From: Mauremys mutica
Taxonomy: Eukaryota > Chordata > Testudines > Geoemydidae
Direction of reading: 5' to 3'
Length of the DNA stretch: 64,000 nucleotides
Assembly: GCF_020497125.1 (NCBI RefSeq)
Contig: NC_059073.1
Span: 9,073,225 to 9,137,224 of the forward strand
The notes beneath the pieces are model-generated. The model was not told where the DNA came from, made no database searches, and was given only the letters and a program-made list of their open reading frames with translations. This document shows positions 41,211 through 51,832 of the stretch, one piece after another (positions within the stretch are counted from its first letter, which is position 1; every line of letters starts with the position of its first letter). Both the position numbers and the translations under genes were made by a program.

Positions 41211-41323
41211 AATCATAGAATCATAGAAGATCAGGGTTGGAAGATCAGGAGATCATCTAGTCCAACCCCCTGCTCAAAGCAGGACCAACCCCAACTAAAT
41301 CATCCCAGCCAGGGCTGTGTCAA
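41211..41323 (-). mobile_element. CR1 LINE 3' end (minus)
   Basis: The tail AATCATAGAATCATAGAA and the complement of GGTTGGACTAGATGATCTCC and GTTGGTCCTGCTTTGAGC, closely related to the young CR1 at 10801. It joins directly to the hAT fragment. Confidence 0.9.
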
Positions 41324-41937
41324 TCTCCATTGGCGTGGCGGTTGCCCGTGCAGCTCTACATGCCGAGACATGTAGTCTCCACAGGCTGCGATGCTAAACA
41401 TGTGGCCAGTTGCTGCTTGCCCTGTTTGAAGCAAATTCAAGCCCAGACTCCATGCTGTAAGCAATGAGAATTTTGCCACCTAGCACATGCTTCCAGTTAA
41501 ATACAAATGGATTTTTGTTTGTTTGTTCCCCAGAAAGGAAAATACGTCAACTGAAACTCACCTGCAAGAAAAGTTTTGCTCTCCCCCAGACTATTCTAGG
41601 GTTTTCAGATGCACACAAGATCGAGCCGGTTGTAGGCTGTAAATGGCCTTGGGAAAGGGCTCCGTGAATGACTAGTAGTTATTCCTTGCTGATAGATAAC
41701 ACATATTTATGGGACCAGTGAGAAGCAGGAACTTCAGTGCTCACATCCAACCCTGGAGGATGCTGTTGCTTCCCAGGCTACCATTCCCCAGAAAGTAGGG
41801 TGGCCAGAGAGGCCCACAATGTGGCTGTCCCTCCTGTTCCCTGCCTGCGGCACACAACAGTTCAGCCTCCTGCAGGATGTACAATTGTCTAATCTTGGTT
41901 GTAGGGCTTGGTGGGTGGGTGCTGGGTGGTGGTTAGT
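41324..41937. other. unannotated stretch
   Basis: No gene or repeat recognised. Confidence 0.4.
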
Positions 41938-42008
41938 GGCCTGTTGATATACACAAGGTCAGACTAGAGGCGCTGATGGGCCCTTCCTGGCCTTACACTC
42001 TGAGGCTC
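41938..42008 (+). mobile_element. CR1 LINE 3' terminal scrap
   Basis: CAAGGTCAGACTAGAGGCGC ... CCCTTCCTGGCCTTACACTC followed by a CTGAGGCTCTG tail. Confidence 0.65.
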
Positions 42009-42683
42009 TGTGTTGTCAGCAGTGAGCAAACCCAGAGCTCAGCCACCTGAGGTAAAAGAGTTCTGCTTTAGCAGCTGCTTAGTAGTAGCCTGTTATAGTT
42101 TCTGGGGACAGCCCCTAGGGGGATACATGGCTGCATTCTCTTAAGCAAGTGTCTTAAAACAGGTCATCAGTGTGAATGATTTTCAGCGAAGGCAAAGAAA
42201 GACAGTGAATGAGGGAATGTGGGAAAGAAGAGAGAAAATGACAGAAAGAAGGAGCCACCGGTACCATTTTCTCTTTCTTTCCCTACCCCTCATCTTGAGG
42301 GCTGTTCTCTGGTCAGCTAAAGAGCCCACATCACAACACAGGCTGTGTTTCTTTAGCCAATATTGAGAACACCCAGGATTTTCATTCTGTCATACAAATA
42401 GCAGACTGGTGAACAGTGACCGTTTAAACAGGCTTGGAATCTAAAGGGCTTATGTCCCAAACAGCAGGTACCAAATGAGCAACAGCAGTGCAACTGTCCT
42501 GCCAATATTGCTCAGACCTGACTTGCAAGGAACACCTTCCCTCTTCCTGGCTGGTTCAGGCACCCGTGTCTCTGTTGTGACAGCAAAGCAGACAGTTACA
42601 GTGGGTCTGGGGCTTGTGGTGTGTGGACACTCTTGTACTAGGAACTGGATGGAGAATTATGAAAGCAAAGTGTCCATATTTGT
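42009..42683. other. unannotated stretch
   Basis: Nothing recognised. Confidence 0.4.
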
Positions 42684-42794
42684 AGATTAAGGCCAGAAGA
42701 GACCATTATGATATCTAGCTTGCCCTGCATAGCACAGGCCATTGACCCCAATAATGAGCTAGACTAGAATATATCTTTTAGAAAGATGTGAATA

Positions 42795-43034
42795 TAAGAA
42801 CATAATAAGAACATAAGAACGGCCGTACTGGGTCAGACCAAAGGTCCATCTAGCCCAGTATCCTGTCTGCCGACAGTGGCCAATGCCAGGTGCCTCAGAG
42901 GGAGTGAACCTAAGGTAATGATCAAGTGATCTCTCTCCTGCCATCCATCTCCACCCTCTGACAAACAGAGTCTAGGGACACCATTCCTTACCCCATCCTG
43001 GCTAATAGCCATTAATGGACTTAACCCCCATGAA
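42795..43034 (-). mobile_element. nested CR1 3' end (minus)
   Basis: ATAAGAACATAAGAACGGCC, CAGACCAAAGGTCCATCTAG and GACAGTGGCCAATGCCAGGT; same subfamily as 19644-19891. Confidence 0.85.
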
Positions 43035-43219
43035 TTGCTTGAAATCTTGATTTAAAGATGCGAAGTGAAGGAGAATTGATCACATCCCCTGATCTACTGA
43101 TCCAGTGACTGATTATCCTCCTGGTTAAAATGTGCACTTCAATTCCAGTTTTAGATTGCCTGACTTCAACTTCCAGCCACTGGATCTTGTTCACCAGACT
43201 AAAGAACCCATTAGTATTT

Positions 43220-43506
43220 TTTCACGCAACGCACTGTCAGCTTCTGGAACTCCTTGCCAGAGGTGTTGTGAAGGCCAATACTATAACAGGGTTCAAAAGG
43301 GAGCTAGATAGATTCATGGAAGATAGGTCCATCAATGGCTATTAGCCAGGATGGGCAGGAATGGTGTCCCTAGCCTCTGTTTGCCAGAAGCTAGGATTGG
43401 GTGACAGGGCATGGATCACTTGATGATAACCTGTCTGTTCATTCCCTTTGGGGCACCTGCCATTGGCCACTGTCAGAGGACAGGATACTGGGCTAGATGA
43501 ACCTTT
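43220..43506 (+). mobile_element. nested CR1 3' end (plus)
   Basis: CGCAACGCACTGTCAGCTTC, GGAACTCCTTGCCAGAGGTG, TTCATGGAAGATAGGTCCAT and CCACTGTCAGAGGACAGGAT give the C-terminal coding end and 3' UTR of the AAGAACATAAGAA subfamily, in the opposite orientation to its neighbour. Confidence 0.85.
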
Positions 43507-43722
43507 AATCTCAAACATCTCTGCGATGTGCTAAATAGATTGTGCTTCGTTAGTCTCACTGCAAGGCAAGTATTCCAGACCTCAAATCATTCTCTTGACT
43601 CTTCTCTGACCCTTTTCCAATTTTTTAACATCCCATCTGAAGTGTGGATTCTGGAACTGGACACAGTATTCCAGCAATGGTTTTACTGATGCTGCATTCA
43701 GAGGCATTGAACGGGAGATTAA

Positions 43723-44799
43723 GATTATGCTCACAACATGACGGGACGTGTTGTCTAAAGCCATTCTCAAGTGACGCTACAAACCGCACAATGGCTTCCT
43801 AAAAATACCTTGATAATTTCAGCAAGAGGCCACTCGGATCTTGCAATGTACGTGCCTCCAGCCTACGTCCAGGGGGATACTGTGAAAGCCACGAAGAGTT
43901 CCCTCAAAGAGACACAGACGCAAATAAAATGTTAAACGCTATTGGCAGTTTGATTTTTATAACCACTCACCGAGCAATATTTTATATGCAAAGGAACAAA
44001 AGGGAGGTGATTGGAGTGGCTGGAACTGCTAATGCTGTGATTGGGAATTTATTAATTTTCAGTGGCCTTTTTGACAATCTAGTGTGTTCATTCAAGTGCA
44101 GCATCCACTAATTTACCCTCCTGGCTCCCACCCCTCCACTTCCCCTCCCAACTGTCACAGATATAATTAATGAACTTACATCTCAGCCAGACTTTTCATA
44201 CGCCAGACTCCTGCAGTCATGACAGTTGGACACTGGAACGCAAAAGAAAACTGCTAAATGAGCAGAGATCTAAGCAAGGGGAGGGAATGTGAGGGAAAGG
44301 GAGCGGGAACAAATGGAGAGGAGGTTGCATCATGCTTCTCTGGGCTGAGCTACTGCAGTGAGGGACCGCTCATCCTGAACCTTCATGCATCCCCAGGTTT
44401 TAGATGTGACCATGCCAAAGGGCTGAGCTGGGTATATGCCACCCTGGAACTCCAGAAGTGAACTTCCATGGACTGTGCAACCCTCTGGAGACCTGCAGGG
44501 AGTGCTCTTGTTCCAGCACAGACCCAGCTTAGTGTGGCGATAAAAATACCATTACCGGAGGTGAGAAAAACCTTTGTGCAATTTGAAGTTTTCTTTCTTT
44601 AATGCCCAGTTCTCCATGCGGCTGGGTCATGGTGATGCGCTCTACATGGGGCTGCACCTTGAGGCTACCTGGCAGAATGAGGCAGGCTGCTCACTAAGCA
44701 GCCCTTTGCCCAGAGATCACCTTACACGTGGGCTCTGAAACCTGCACAGACTATCAGGTGATTCCAGGCTGCAGTGCCAGGGTTGATTTTAGTTTTTTT
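43723..44799. other. unannotated; possible conserved non-coding stretch
   Basis: About 43895-44230 is A/T-rich, repeat-free in appearance and has several TAATT/ATTAAT cores (GGGAATTTATTAATTTTCAG, GATATAATTAATGAACTTAC). This composition is common in conserved enhancers, but no direct evidence is available. Confidence 0.3.
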
Positions 44800-45060
44800 T
44801 CTTTATGCTGCGGTAGTGCCCAAAGGCCTCCATTATGCCAGGCGCTGCACACACGCATAACAAACACGGTCCCTGTTCCGAGGCGCTAACAGGCCAAGGA
44901 TAAGATGAGACACAACAGGTGGCTTCAACAGCTAGAGGGAGCACACGAGAGCAGTGAGATGACTGAGGCTGGTGCAGCATCAGTGTAATTAGAAACATCC
45001 TGGCACCAGAATTGAACCTGGGATCTCCAGAGCTAAAAGGGTGAGTTAGGGCAGCTTGAG
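44800..45060 (-). mobile_element. MIR-like SINE (minus), long copy
   Basis: The tail GCGGTAGTGCCCAAAGGCCT and TATGCCAGGCGCTGCACACA, a middle AAGATGAGACACAACAGG, then a head region with CCAGAATTGAACCTGGGATCTCC, the reverse of a tRNA-like box B. Confidence 0.65.
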
Positions 45061-45139
45061 CTGAAAGAGTAAGGCTCCATAGGTGGGGCCATAACAGCCT
45101 CCCACCCTCTGTGGGTGGTACAGAATAGGACATGTAAGT

Positions 45140-45593
45140 AGACTGGGCAGGAACCCATTTCCCCAGCCTATGAAAATTCCCGAGATATCAAAAAATGTTC
45201 CCGTCCCAAATCAGGACAAAAAAAGCCAATAGGCCAAATATTCACAGACCAAAAAGTCTGAAAAATAAATGTGGGTCAATCAAAAAGGTCTGTTACACTA
45301 CTTTGAAATGGTTTGTTTTGATTTCATCCTTTTTTCTTTTGTTTAAACTTTTTTTTCAGTCTCAATTTACTAAAATCCCTAAACAAAAAAGTTGTTTTGC
45401 CTCAAAAAATTGAAACGTTCCCTTTTGAAAATGTCAAAATGGGACCTTGCAACAATTTCAAAGCCCTTTTTTTCCCCCAAAAAAACCACTGAGTCGAGAG
45501 ATCTGCCAAAAGCTTCCGTTTTGTGAACAGTTTCAACCATCGGCATTCTTCGGTGAAAAAGTTTCATCAAAAAATGCCCAACCAGCTCTTCCT
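45140..45593. mobile_element. A/T-rich MITE family, copy 6
   Basis: It starts GACTGGGCAGGAACCCATTT and ends AAAAAATGCCCAACCAGCTCT. The interior is A/T-rich with TTGAAACG, AAAATGTC and AAAAAACC words. The end matches the family terminus. Confidence 0.5.
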
Positions 45594-45965
45594 GTCTCGC
45601 ACGCTCGCCAGTGGGTTATAACAGCATGTCAGCTTCCTAGGTCTGGTTGTAACCCTCACTGGCTTGGATCTTCCTCTCTGAAGGCTCATCTTTCTCTCTA
45701 TGGAATACATCAGCTTTAGTGGCCAGCGAATACATTAGAGCTAAATGTTATAAACCAGAGTGAGTTGACTGGAGGGCATTGCATCTTGGATTCCCTGCCC
45801 CTCCTTTGGTGCGCCACAGCTTAGATTTGACAGGACATACTGCAAAACTCACCTGTTCTTTCATTGGGAAGTGGGATGAATGCTTGAGGTGGAGGAGTGG
45901 GAAGGCTAAGAAACATTGTTTACTGCCTTTTTATTACTGGCCTTGGCAAAAAAAGTGGGCAAGTG
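45594..45965. other. unannotated stretch
   Basis: Nothing recognised. Confidence 0.4.
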
Positions 45966-47205
45966 CTAATAAAGTTTGCGGATGACACAAAGCTGGGAGG
46001 TATTGCCAATACAGAGAAGGACTGGGATATCATATAGGAAGATCTGGATGACCTTGTAAACTGGAGTAATAGTAATAGGATGAAATGTAATAGTGAAAAA
46101 TGCAAGGTCATGCATTTAGGGATTAATAACAAGAATTTTAGTTATAAATTGTGGACGCATCAGTTGGAAGTAACAGAGGAGGAGAAGGCCCTCGGAGTAT
46201 TGGTTGATCACAGGATGACTATGAGCCGCCAATGTGATGTGGCCGTGAAAAAAGCTAATGTGGTCTTGGGATGCATCAGGCGAGGTATTTCCAGTAGAGA
46301 TAAGGAGGTATTAGTACTGTTATACAAGGCACTGGTGAGACCTCACCTGGAATACTGTGCGCAGTTCTGGTCTCCCATGTTTAAGGATGAATTCAAACTG
46401 GAACAGGTACAGAGAAGGGCTATTAGGATGATCTGAGGAATGGAAAACCTGTTTTAAGAAAGGAGACTTGTTTAGCCTAACCAAAAGAAGGCTGAGGGGA
46501 GATGTGACTTCTCTCTATAAATATATCAGAGGGATAAATACCAGGGAGGGAGAGGAATTATTTAAGCTCAGTACCAATGTGGACACAAGAACAAATGGAT
46601 ATAAACTGGCCATCAGGAAGTTTAGACTTGAAAGGGTTTCTAACCATCAGAGGAGTGAAGTTCTGGAACAGCCTTCCAAGGGGAGCAGTGGGGGCAAAAG
46701 ACATATCTGGCTTCAAGACTAAGCTTGATAAGTTTATGGAGGGGATGGTATAATGGGATAGCCTAATTTTGGCAATTAATTGATCTTTGACTATTAGCGG
46801 TAAATATGCCCAGTGACCTGTGATGAAATGTTAGATGGGGTGAGATCTGAGTTACTACAGAGAATTCTTTCCTGGGTGTCTGGCTGGTGAGTCTTGCCAC
46901 ATACTTAGGGTTTAGCTGATCACCATGTTTGGGGTCGGGAAGGAATTTTCCTCCAGGGCAGATTGGCAGAAGCCCTGGGGTTTTTTTGCCTTCCTCTGCA
47001 GCATGGGGAATGGCTCACTTGCTGGAGGATTCTCTGCACCTTGAAGTCTTTAAACTACAATTTGAAGACTTCAGTAGCTCAGACATAGGTCAGGGGTTTG
47101 TTCCAGGAGTGGGTGGGTGAGATTCTGTGGCCTGCATTGTGCAGGAGGTCAGACTAGACGATCAGAATGGTCCCTTCTGACCTTACGGTCTATGATTCTA
47201 TGATT
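45966..47205 (+). mobile_element. CR1 LINE, 3' half with long 3' UTR
   Basis: It begins at RT motif C (AAAGTTTGCGGATGACACAA) and runs through the C-terminal domain to a roughly 450-base 3' UTR. The UTR contains GGGAAGGAATTTTCCTCCAG, CAGACTAGACGATCAGAATG and the tail CTATGATTCTATGATT. It is moderately diverged and the longest CR1 3' UTR in the window. Confidence 0.9.
46080..46722 (+). pseudogene. CR1 ORF2 C-terminal fragment, broken
   Basis: The first open piece (46080-46436) codes MKCNSEKCKVMHLG (RT motif D), LGVLVDHRMTMSRQC (motif E) and [16 protein letters not shown], and ends at a TGA after RAIRMI. The second piece (46468-46722), in another frame, codes LFSLTKRRLRGDVTSLYKY and continues to RKFRLERVSNHQ. 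A frameshift and a stop separate the pieces. Confidence 0.85.
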
Positions 47206-47223
47206 GTAATACCAGCCTCGGTG

Positions 47224-47400
47224 AGGCAGGATGTCTCAGCGGATGCAGCACTAAGCTAAGACTTAGGAGACCTGTGATCTGTTTTTGGCTCTGCTGTGGG
47301 ACCCTGGGCAAGTCCCTTCCCCAGTCTGTGCTTCAGTTTTGCCGCGGGGTTAACAATACAGTTTTGTTTGTGAAAAGATCTGTGTGAGACCTGCAGCTGA
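47224..47400 (+). mobile_element. MIR-like SINE
   Basis: The head GGATGTCTCAGCGGATGCAG, AAGACTTAGGAGACCTGTGA, then GACCCTGGGCAAGTCCCTTC and GTGCTTCAGTTTTGCCG give the standard MIR order. Confidence 0.7.
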
Positions 47401-47991
47401 GAGTGCTAAATCAGAGCAGGGTGTTGTTACTGCTGAGCAAGCAGGTTGTATTGTTGAGGAGCCCTGCGTTACTGTATTGTACTATGTTTTAAATGCATGG
47501 GGTGTGTTCAAAGTTTACACTGGTGCAACCACAAATAAAGATCAATAAATATAATCTGCCTGCATTCAATCCAGGGACCCAGCAAAACGGTTTGCCCGCA
47601 GGATGGATGAGGATGAACTTTTTCCGTCAAATTCAGCACCTTCTTGGAGTTTGGCTTTTGGCAGCAATCCTCCAGCATCTCTGCGTGTTTTGATTTCAGT
47701 CGGGGCTGGCAGCAGACGCACCTGCTACCAGTGCCGAGAGGGAAGCTATTGACAATGTGTTTCTACCCTGTTCCAATGCTCCAGGCTCTCAGCATATCCG
47801 CTCTGCTTTTGACTCTGCTCACCTCCCCTTCCTCGACTGTTTATTGATAACCTGCTCAACTCCCTCTGCTGGGAGCTCTCCTCCCTCTCGTTCCATCCCC
47901 TCTACCCCTGCTAGCTCTCACCACACTCCCCTCCGAACTCCAGCACCCGTCTTCCTCTCCTGTGTGCGCCCAGACCCAAACACCCCTTGTC
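47401..47991. other. unannotated, C/T-rich towards the right
   Basis: No gene recognised. The 177-codon frame starting at 47757 runs into the MITE and the SINE head and so is spurious. Confidence 0.45.
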
Positions 47992-48216
47992 CAGAGGTGA
48001 AAGTAAGCCGGTACGCCCCAGTACGGCATACTGGCAAGAGCCGGTGCACTGTACCGGGGCAGCCTGGCTTCCCCGGGCAGCAATTTAAAGGGCCTGGGGC
48101 TCCCAGCAGCGGCTATAGCCCGGGGCCCTTTAAATTGCCAACAGAGCCCCGCTGCCAGAGCCCTGGAGTAGCGGCAGCGGGGCTCCAGGGGTTATTTAAA
48201 GGGCCGGGGGTTCCAC

Positions 48217-48397
48217 TGATAGCTCAGTGGTTTGAGCATTGGCCTGCTAAACCCAGGGTTGTGAGTTCAATCCTTGAGGAGGCCACTTAGGGATCTGGGG
48301 CAAAAATTGGTCCTGCTAGTGAAGGAAGGGGGCTGGACCCGATGACCTTTCGAGGTTCCTTCCAGTTCTAGGAGATTGGTATATCTCCAATTATTAC
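48217..48397 (+). mobile_element. cryptodiran turtle tRNA-SINE (tortoise Pol III SINE)
   Basis: The tRNA-like head has box A TAGCTCAGTGG and box B GAGTTCAATCC. TTGAGGAGGCCACTTAGGGA and GGGCTGGACCCGATGACCTT follow, then TTCCAGTTCTAGGAGATTGG and a short ATCTCCAATTATTA tail. I recognise this as the tRNA-Lys-derived SINE reported from turtles, whose 3' end resembles CR1. It is well conserved and nearly full length. It is the main evidence for the taxonomic call. Confidence 0.88.
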
Positions 48398-48527
48398 CTT
48401 TTTTGCTGCTGCTACCCCAGGCCTCTGGCAGGCTCCGGCGGCTATTTAAAGGGCCGGGACCGTAGCAGCGGCCAAGCCCTGGGCCCTTTAAACTGCTGCT
48501 GGAGCCCCCAGCTGCCGCCGCTACCCT

Positions 48528-48557
48528 GGTGGGGGTGGGGGTGGGGGTGGGGGAGGG
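48528..48557 (+). repeat. (GTGGGG)n G-quadruplex-prone tract
   Basis: Five runs of four or five G separated by single T or A occur in 30 bases. Confidence 0.85.
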
Positions 48558-48681
48558 CATTTACCGGTACAGGGCAGGTCGGGCCTGGCTCTGAGCTCCC
48601 CATCCCCGCCCCTTCCAGGGGCCAGAGCCGGCCCCAACCCAGCCCCGTACCGGTAAGTCCCTATTTCTACTTTCACCCCTG

Positions 48682-49245
48682 GAGGTCCCACCTGCCTGCC
48701 CAATCCCTGCCCCGCCCTGTCCCACCACTCTGCTGGAGCAGATGTTTTACGCCCATGTCCTTGGCTTCCTCTTGTCCCACCGTATTGACCATTCCCAGCC
48801 CCTCTCTCGGACACAGTTCAGGTGACCTCATTCACTTCCATAAATTCAGCTACATCCTCTGTGGCCATGACTCTCGAGTGTCCCTCTCCATACCCCAATC
48901 TTTCACCCTCTAGCCCGTCACATACCTCCTCCAGTCTCTCCAGTCTCTCGCTGCCATCTTAAACTGGGTGGGTCAAACTCACCCCTGGTGTAACTCCCCT
49001 TCAAGCCATGGACCCAACCAGCATCTCCTCCTTGCTGCCAATCCATCCTATGCCCCCTTCTGGTGGAGGAGAGCTCCCAAATGGAATCCACTCCCAGATG
49101 CCAAACCCTCCTATGCCCCCATCCCGTGGACCAGAGCTCCCCTCCTACACACGTCCCAAATCCCAGCACCCAAATTAGTCCTACAATGCTGCCTCCATGC
49201 CAAGACCCCTGACCCCACCTCACTGGAGTGGTAAAAGCACACTGG
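48682..49245. other. unannotated, C/T-rich
   Basis: No gene recognised. The phrases ATGCC(A/C)...CCTATGCCCCC(T/A)TC...TGGA...AGAGCTCCC recur about 60 bases apart (49020-49140), a short degenerate tandem duplication. Confidence 0.4.
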
Positions 49246-49253
49246 ATGCTTGT

Positions 49254-49872
49254 TAGGGTGACCAGACGTCCCGATTTTATCAGGACTATCCCGATATTTA
49301 CTTGTTTGTCCTGTGTCCTGACCGATGTTTGGTTGGGACGCGAATTGTCCCGATATTTTGCCCTCTGGCTCACAGGCAGAGGGGGCTCACACCCCCCCAC
49401 CCCAACTCCACCCCGGCCCCACCCCAACTCCGCCCCTCCCCCCATTGGATCCCTCCCCGAATCCCCACCTGGCTCCGCCCCAAGCCCCACCCCCTAACTG
49501 TCCTATTGGATCCCTCCCCAAATCCCTGCCCTGGCCCCGCCTCTTCCCCAAGCATGCCGCATTCCTCCTCCTCCCCCCTCCCTCCCAGGCTTGCGCTAAT
49601 CAGCTGTATGGCAGCGCAAGCACTGGAGGGAGGCAGGAGAAGCAGGACGCGGCAGCCAGCTCAGGGGAGGTGGAGGCAGAGTGAAGGCGAGCTGGTGCAG
49701 GGGGGTGGGGTGTGGAGCTGCCAGTGGGTCCTCAGCCCCCACCAATTATCCTATGCTCCGGCAGCTCTTGAGTTTTTGATTTTTTGTTTTGCTTTTGTTT
49801 TTGTTTGTTGCTCCACCGGCAACCCCCCCCCACCCCATCCCGATATTTCACATCTCTCATCTGGTGACCCTA
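49254..49872. mobile_element. hAT MITE with perfect 8-bp target duplication
   Basis: Termini TAGGGTGACCAGACGTCCCG and, at the right, CATCTCTCATCTGGTGACCCTA are flanked by ATGCTTGT at 49246-49253 and 49873-49880. The interior carries the CCCCACCCCAACTCC and GATCCCTCCCC(G/A)AATCCC C-rich repeats. The 224-codon frame across it is compositional. Non-autonomous. Confidence 0.9.
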
Positions 49873-49880
49873 ATGCTTGT

Positions 49881-51589
49881 ACAGTCATTCTCCTTTCTGG
49901 AGAGGCTCAGGACCATTGTTTTTCTAAGCGGTGCAGCTGGAAGGAGAAAGTTTCCCAAAAGCTGAATGCTAAGTAAGCAATTCTGCTGCAACATACTCTG
50001 CTAATTTCTCCAGCAGGGGTCATTAAGTGTAATGACATTCGCTACAAAAGCATGGCTGGCTTCACTGCTTTGCCCAGGAAAAGGAACAGGTAATGACAAG
50101 TGAAAATGGTGGTGATTAGAGCAACAATGCGGGTGAGCCGGAAAGAGGCACTGGCGTAGCAAACAGTTGAATGTCTTCTAGAGAGGGCAGGGTCTTGTAA
50201 GCAGCTGGTGCAGTGCACTGTTGTGAAACCAGAGAAGAGAAACAGCCAGGGGGGAGCTTAATTAGAGTGTGCTGCAGGCAGGTAGGTCAGGGAACTGGAA
50301 CAGGGCTCATTGAATGGCACCAGAGCGTCTGACCCCTTTGCTCTGGCGCTTTGGAGTTCAGGCCTGGACTCTGTTCAGCCAGGGGCCAGACTGAGGTTTT
50401 CCCAGCAATCCCGTGTGGCTTAGCAGACGAAGCGCTGCATTTTGTACCAGCTCGGGGCCTGAGGTGCCGTTCCTAGGCAAAGTGACACAGAGCCGGCTGA
50501 AGAGATTTTCTGGGATGTTGCAGAGGTTACTTTCCATTCTGTTCGCTGACGTTTCAAACGTTTCCCAGCTTCCCTGCTGGCTCTGAGACAACGACCTGCA
50601 AGAACCGAGCCTGGAGATCCCATTTGACATGAGGAGGCCCCCCCACTCCTGCAGTGAGCTCTGGGCAGGGGCAGGGATCCACCCACACAAAGCTATTGCC
50701 AGGATGGAGGCTTATACGTCTGCAACCACTGCTGGGCTGCAGAAAGGCCGAGCCCCTGAATTCAATGGCCAAACTCCCATTGATTTCACTAGGACCAAGA
50801 TTTGTCACCCTTAGAGATGGTTAGTGCCACCGGCAATGCTAGAGACTTTTGGTACGTACAGCACCTAGCACAATGGGGCCTGTTCCATAACTGGAGTGCT
50901 GAGATGCTGCTGCCGTGCAAGTAATGCAGTGCCACTATTCAGCACCCCTGGAGGTATTTGGACTGGCTGTACACTCTGCAGGCAGAATACCTCTAGCAGC
51001 ATGCCACCCCTCCAGGCCTGTGCCTTCCCATGCCTTTGGTGCTTGCTTCTCCTCTTAGCCCTCATCTGTCTAAATCCATATATAGCCCTCATCATTACCG
51101 CAGTAACCGGCTGCCTAATAAACCCAGGGCATAGACCAGTTTTTCTCAAAATCAGGTCTGACGCCTTCTTTTCCCATTTGAGTTCATCCACAGGAGCCTT
51201 TACAATGATCCCACCATTAAAACCAGCTTTTCTCCCCGCCGGCTGGGTGGTCTCTACTTATAGATTTGCTCCTGTTGTTAAATCACAGCTCTCCAGCCCT
51301 CAGACCAAAACACGAATGCCTTTCGCTGATGAAACTGCCAGGGAAAATAGCAGTGTTTCTGCTCTGACGTTATTTCCAGTGGCCCGGTTGTACAACAAAA
51401 AAATAAATAAATGTAGCTAATGAGACTCACTCAATGCACAGCTGAAAACTCAAGGGAAGCTTTCGGAGCAGAAGCAGGTGGCTAAAATAGCCAGTTTAGT
51501 GTTAGCGATAAAAGGAAAGCAGGGGCTGCTTCCTCTTCTTTCTTCTTCAGGTTCCTCTGGCATAATCCATGTGATGATCCCAAAACAAT
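49881..51589. other. unannotated, mostly unique-looking
   Basis: No gene or strong repeat. A short SINE tail (TACAGCACCTAGCACAATGG) lies at 50857-50876. A fold-back scrap (GGCCAAACTCCCATTGATTT) lies at 50767. The 174-codon frame at 50896-51420 has a hydrophobic stretch (CLLLLLALICLNPYIALIIT), but no family resemblance and no supporting codon pattern. Confidence 0.4.
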
Positions 51590-51755
51590 TGATGAATGTT
51601 AAATTGTCTTACAACAGCCCCATTTTACAGGGGAGGAAACTGAGGTACAGAGCAGTGAGGTGCTTTGACCAAGGACCCCGAGGGAATCAGTGGCAGAGTC
51701 AGGAATACAACCCAAATCTCTGGCCTCCTGCCTCTGTGCTTTAACCAGATTATCC
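51590..51755 (-). mobile_element. MIR-like SINE (minus)
   Basis: CAGCCCCATTTTACAGGGGA, GGAAACTGAGGTACAGAGCA, ATCAGTGGCAGAGTCAGGAA and CCCAAATCTCTGGCCTCCTG, reverse core then head. Confidence 0.8.
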
Positions 51756-51777
51756 CTCAGTTCAAAGCATTGTTATC

Positions 51778-51832
51778 TATGGCCCAGATCCTCAAGGTAT
51801 TAACTCCCATTGGAGGATTTGGTCCTATGTTA
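51778..51832. mobile_element. fold-back MITE relic
   Basis: GGCCCAGATCCTCAAGGTAT, TAACTCCCATTGGAG, GATTTGGTCC. The arms CCAGATCCTC and GAGGATTTGG are inverted partners, with the centre largely deleted. Confidence 0.55.

Larger units (their letters stand above)
42684..43722 (-). mobile_element. CR1 LINE (minus) split by two other CR1 copies
   Basis: Host pieces are 42684-42794 (AAGGCCAGAAGAGACCATTA), 43035-43219 (CAACTTCCAGCCACTGGATC) and 43507-43722 (CTGACCCTTTTCCAATTTTT, GGACACAGTATTCCAGCAAT). They are consecutive parts of one CR1 3' half on the minus strand. The last codes PLLEYCVQFQNPHF, the CR1 LVRPHLEYC block. The two interruptions are separate CR1 copies of another subfamily. Confidence 0.75.
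47992..48681. mobile_element. GC-rich TIR MITE carrying a turtle SINE
   Basis: Termini CAGAGGTGAAAGTAAGCCGG and, at the right, GTAAGTCCCTATTTCTACTTT then CACCCCTG are inverted partners (CAGRGGTGAAAGTA). The interior has five copies of TTTAAAGGGCC in alternating orientation (about 48085, 48128, 48194, 48443 and 48482). No matching 8-bp duplication was found. The SINE at 48217 lies inside. Confidence 0.65.

Noticed and set aside
47757..48290. 177-codon plus-strand frame
   Set aside because: It runs through the MITE end and the tRNA-like head of the turtle SINE, so it cannot be a genuine protein.
48918..49490. 190-codon minus-strand frame
   Set aside because: It crosses the hAT terminus and target duplication at 49246-49260 and is glycine-rich by composition.
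49302..49976. 224-codon plus-strand frame
   Set aside because: It lies almost wholly inside the hAT MITE at 49254-49872 and is made of proline-rich, C-rich low-complexity sequence.
50896..51420. 174-codon plus-strand frame with a hydrophobic segment
   Set aside because: There is no family resemblance, no supporting start context or splice structure, and it sits in non-coding-looking sequence with a SINE tail nearby at 50857.
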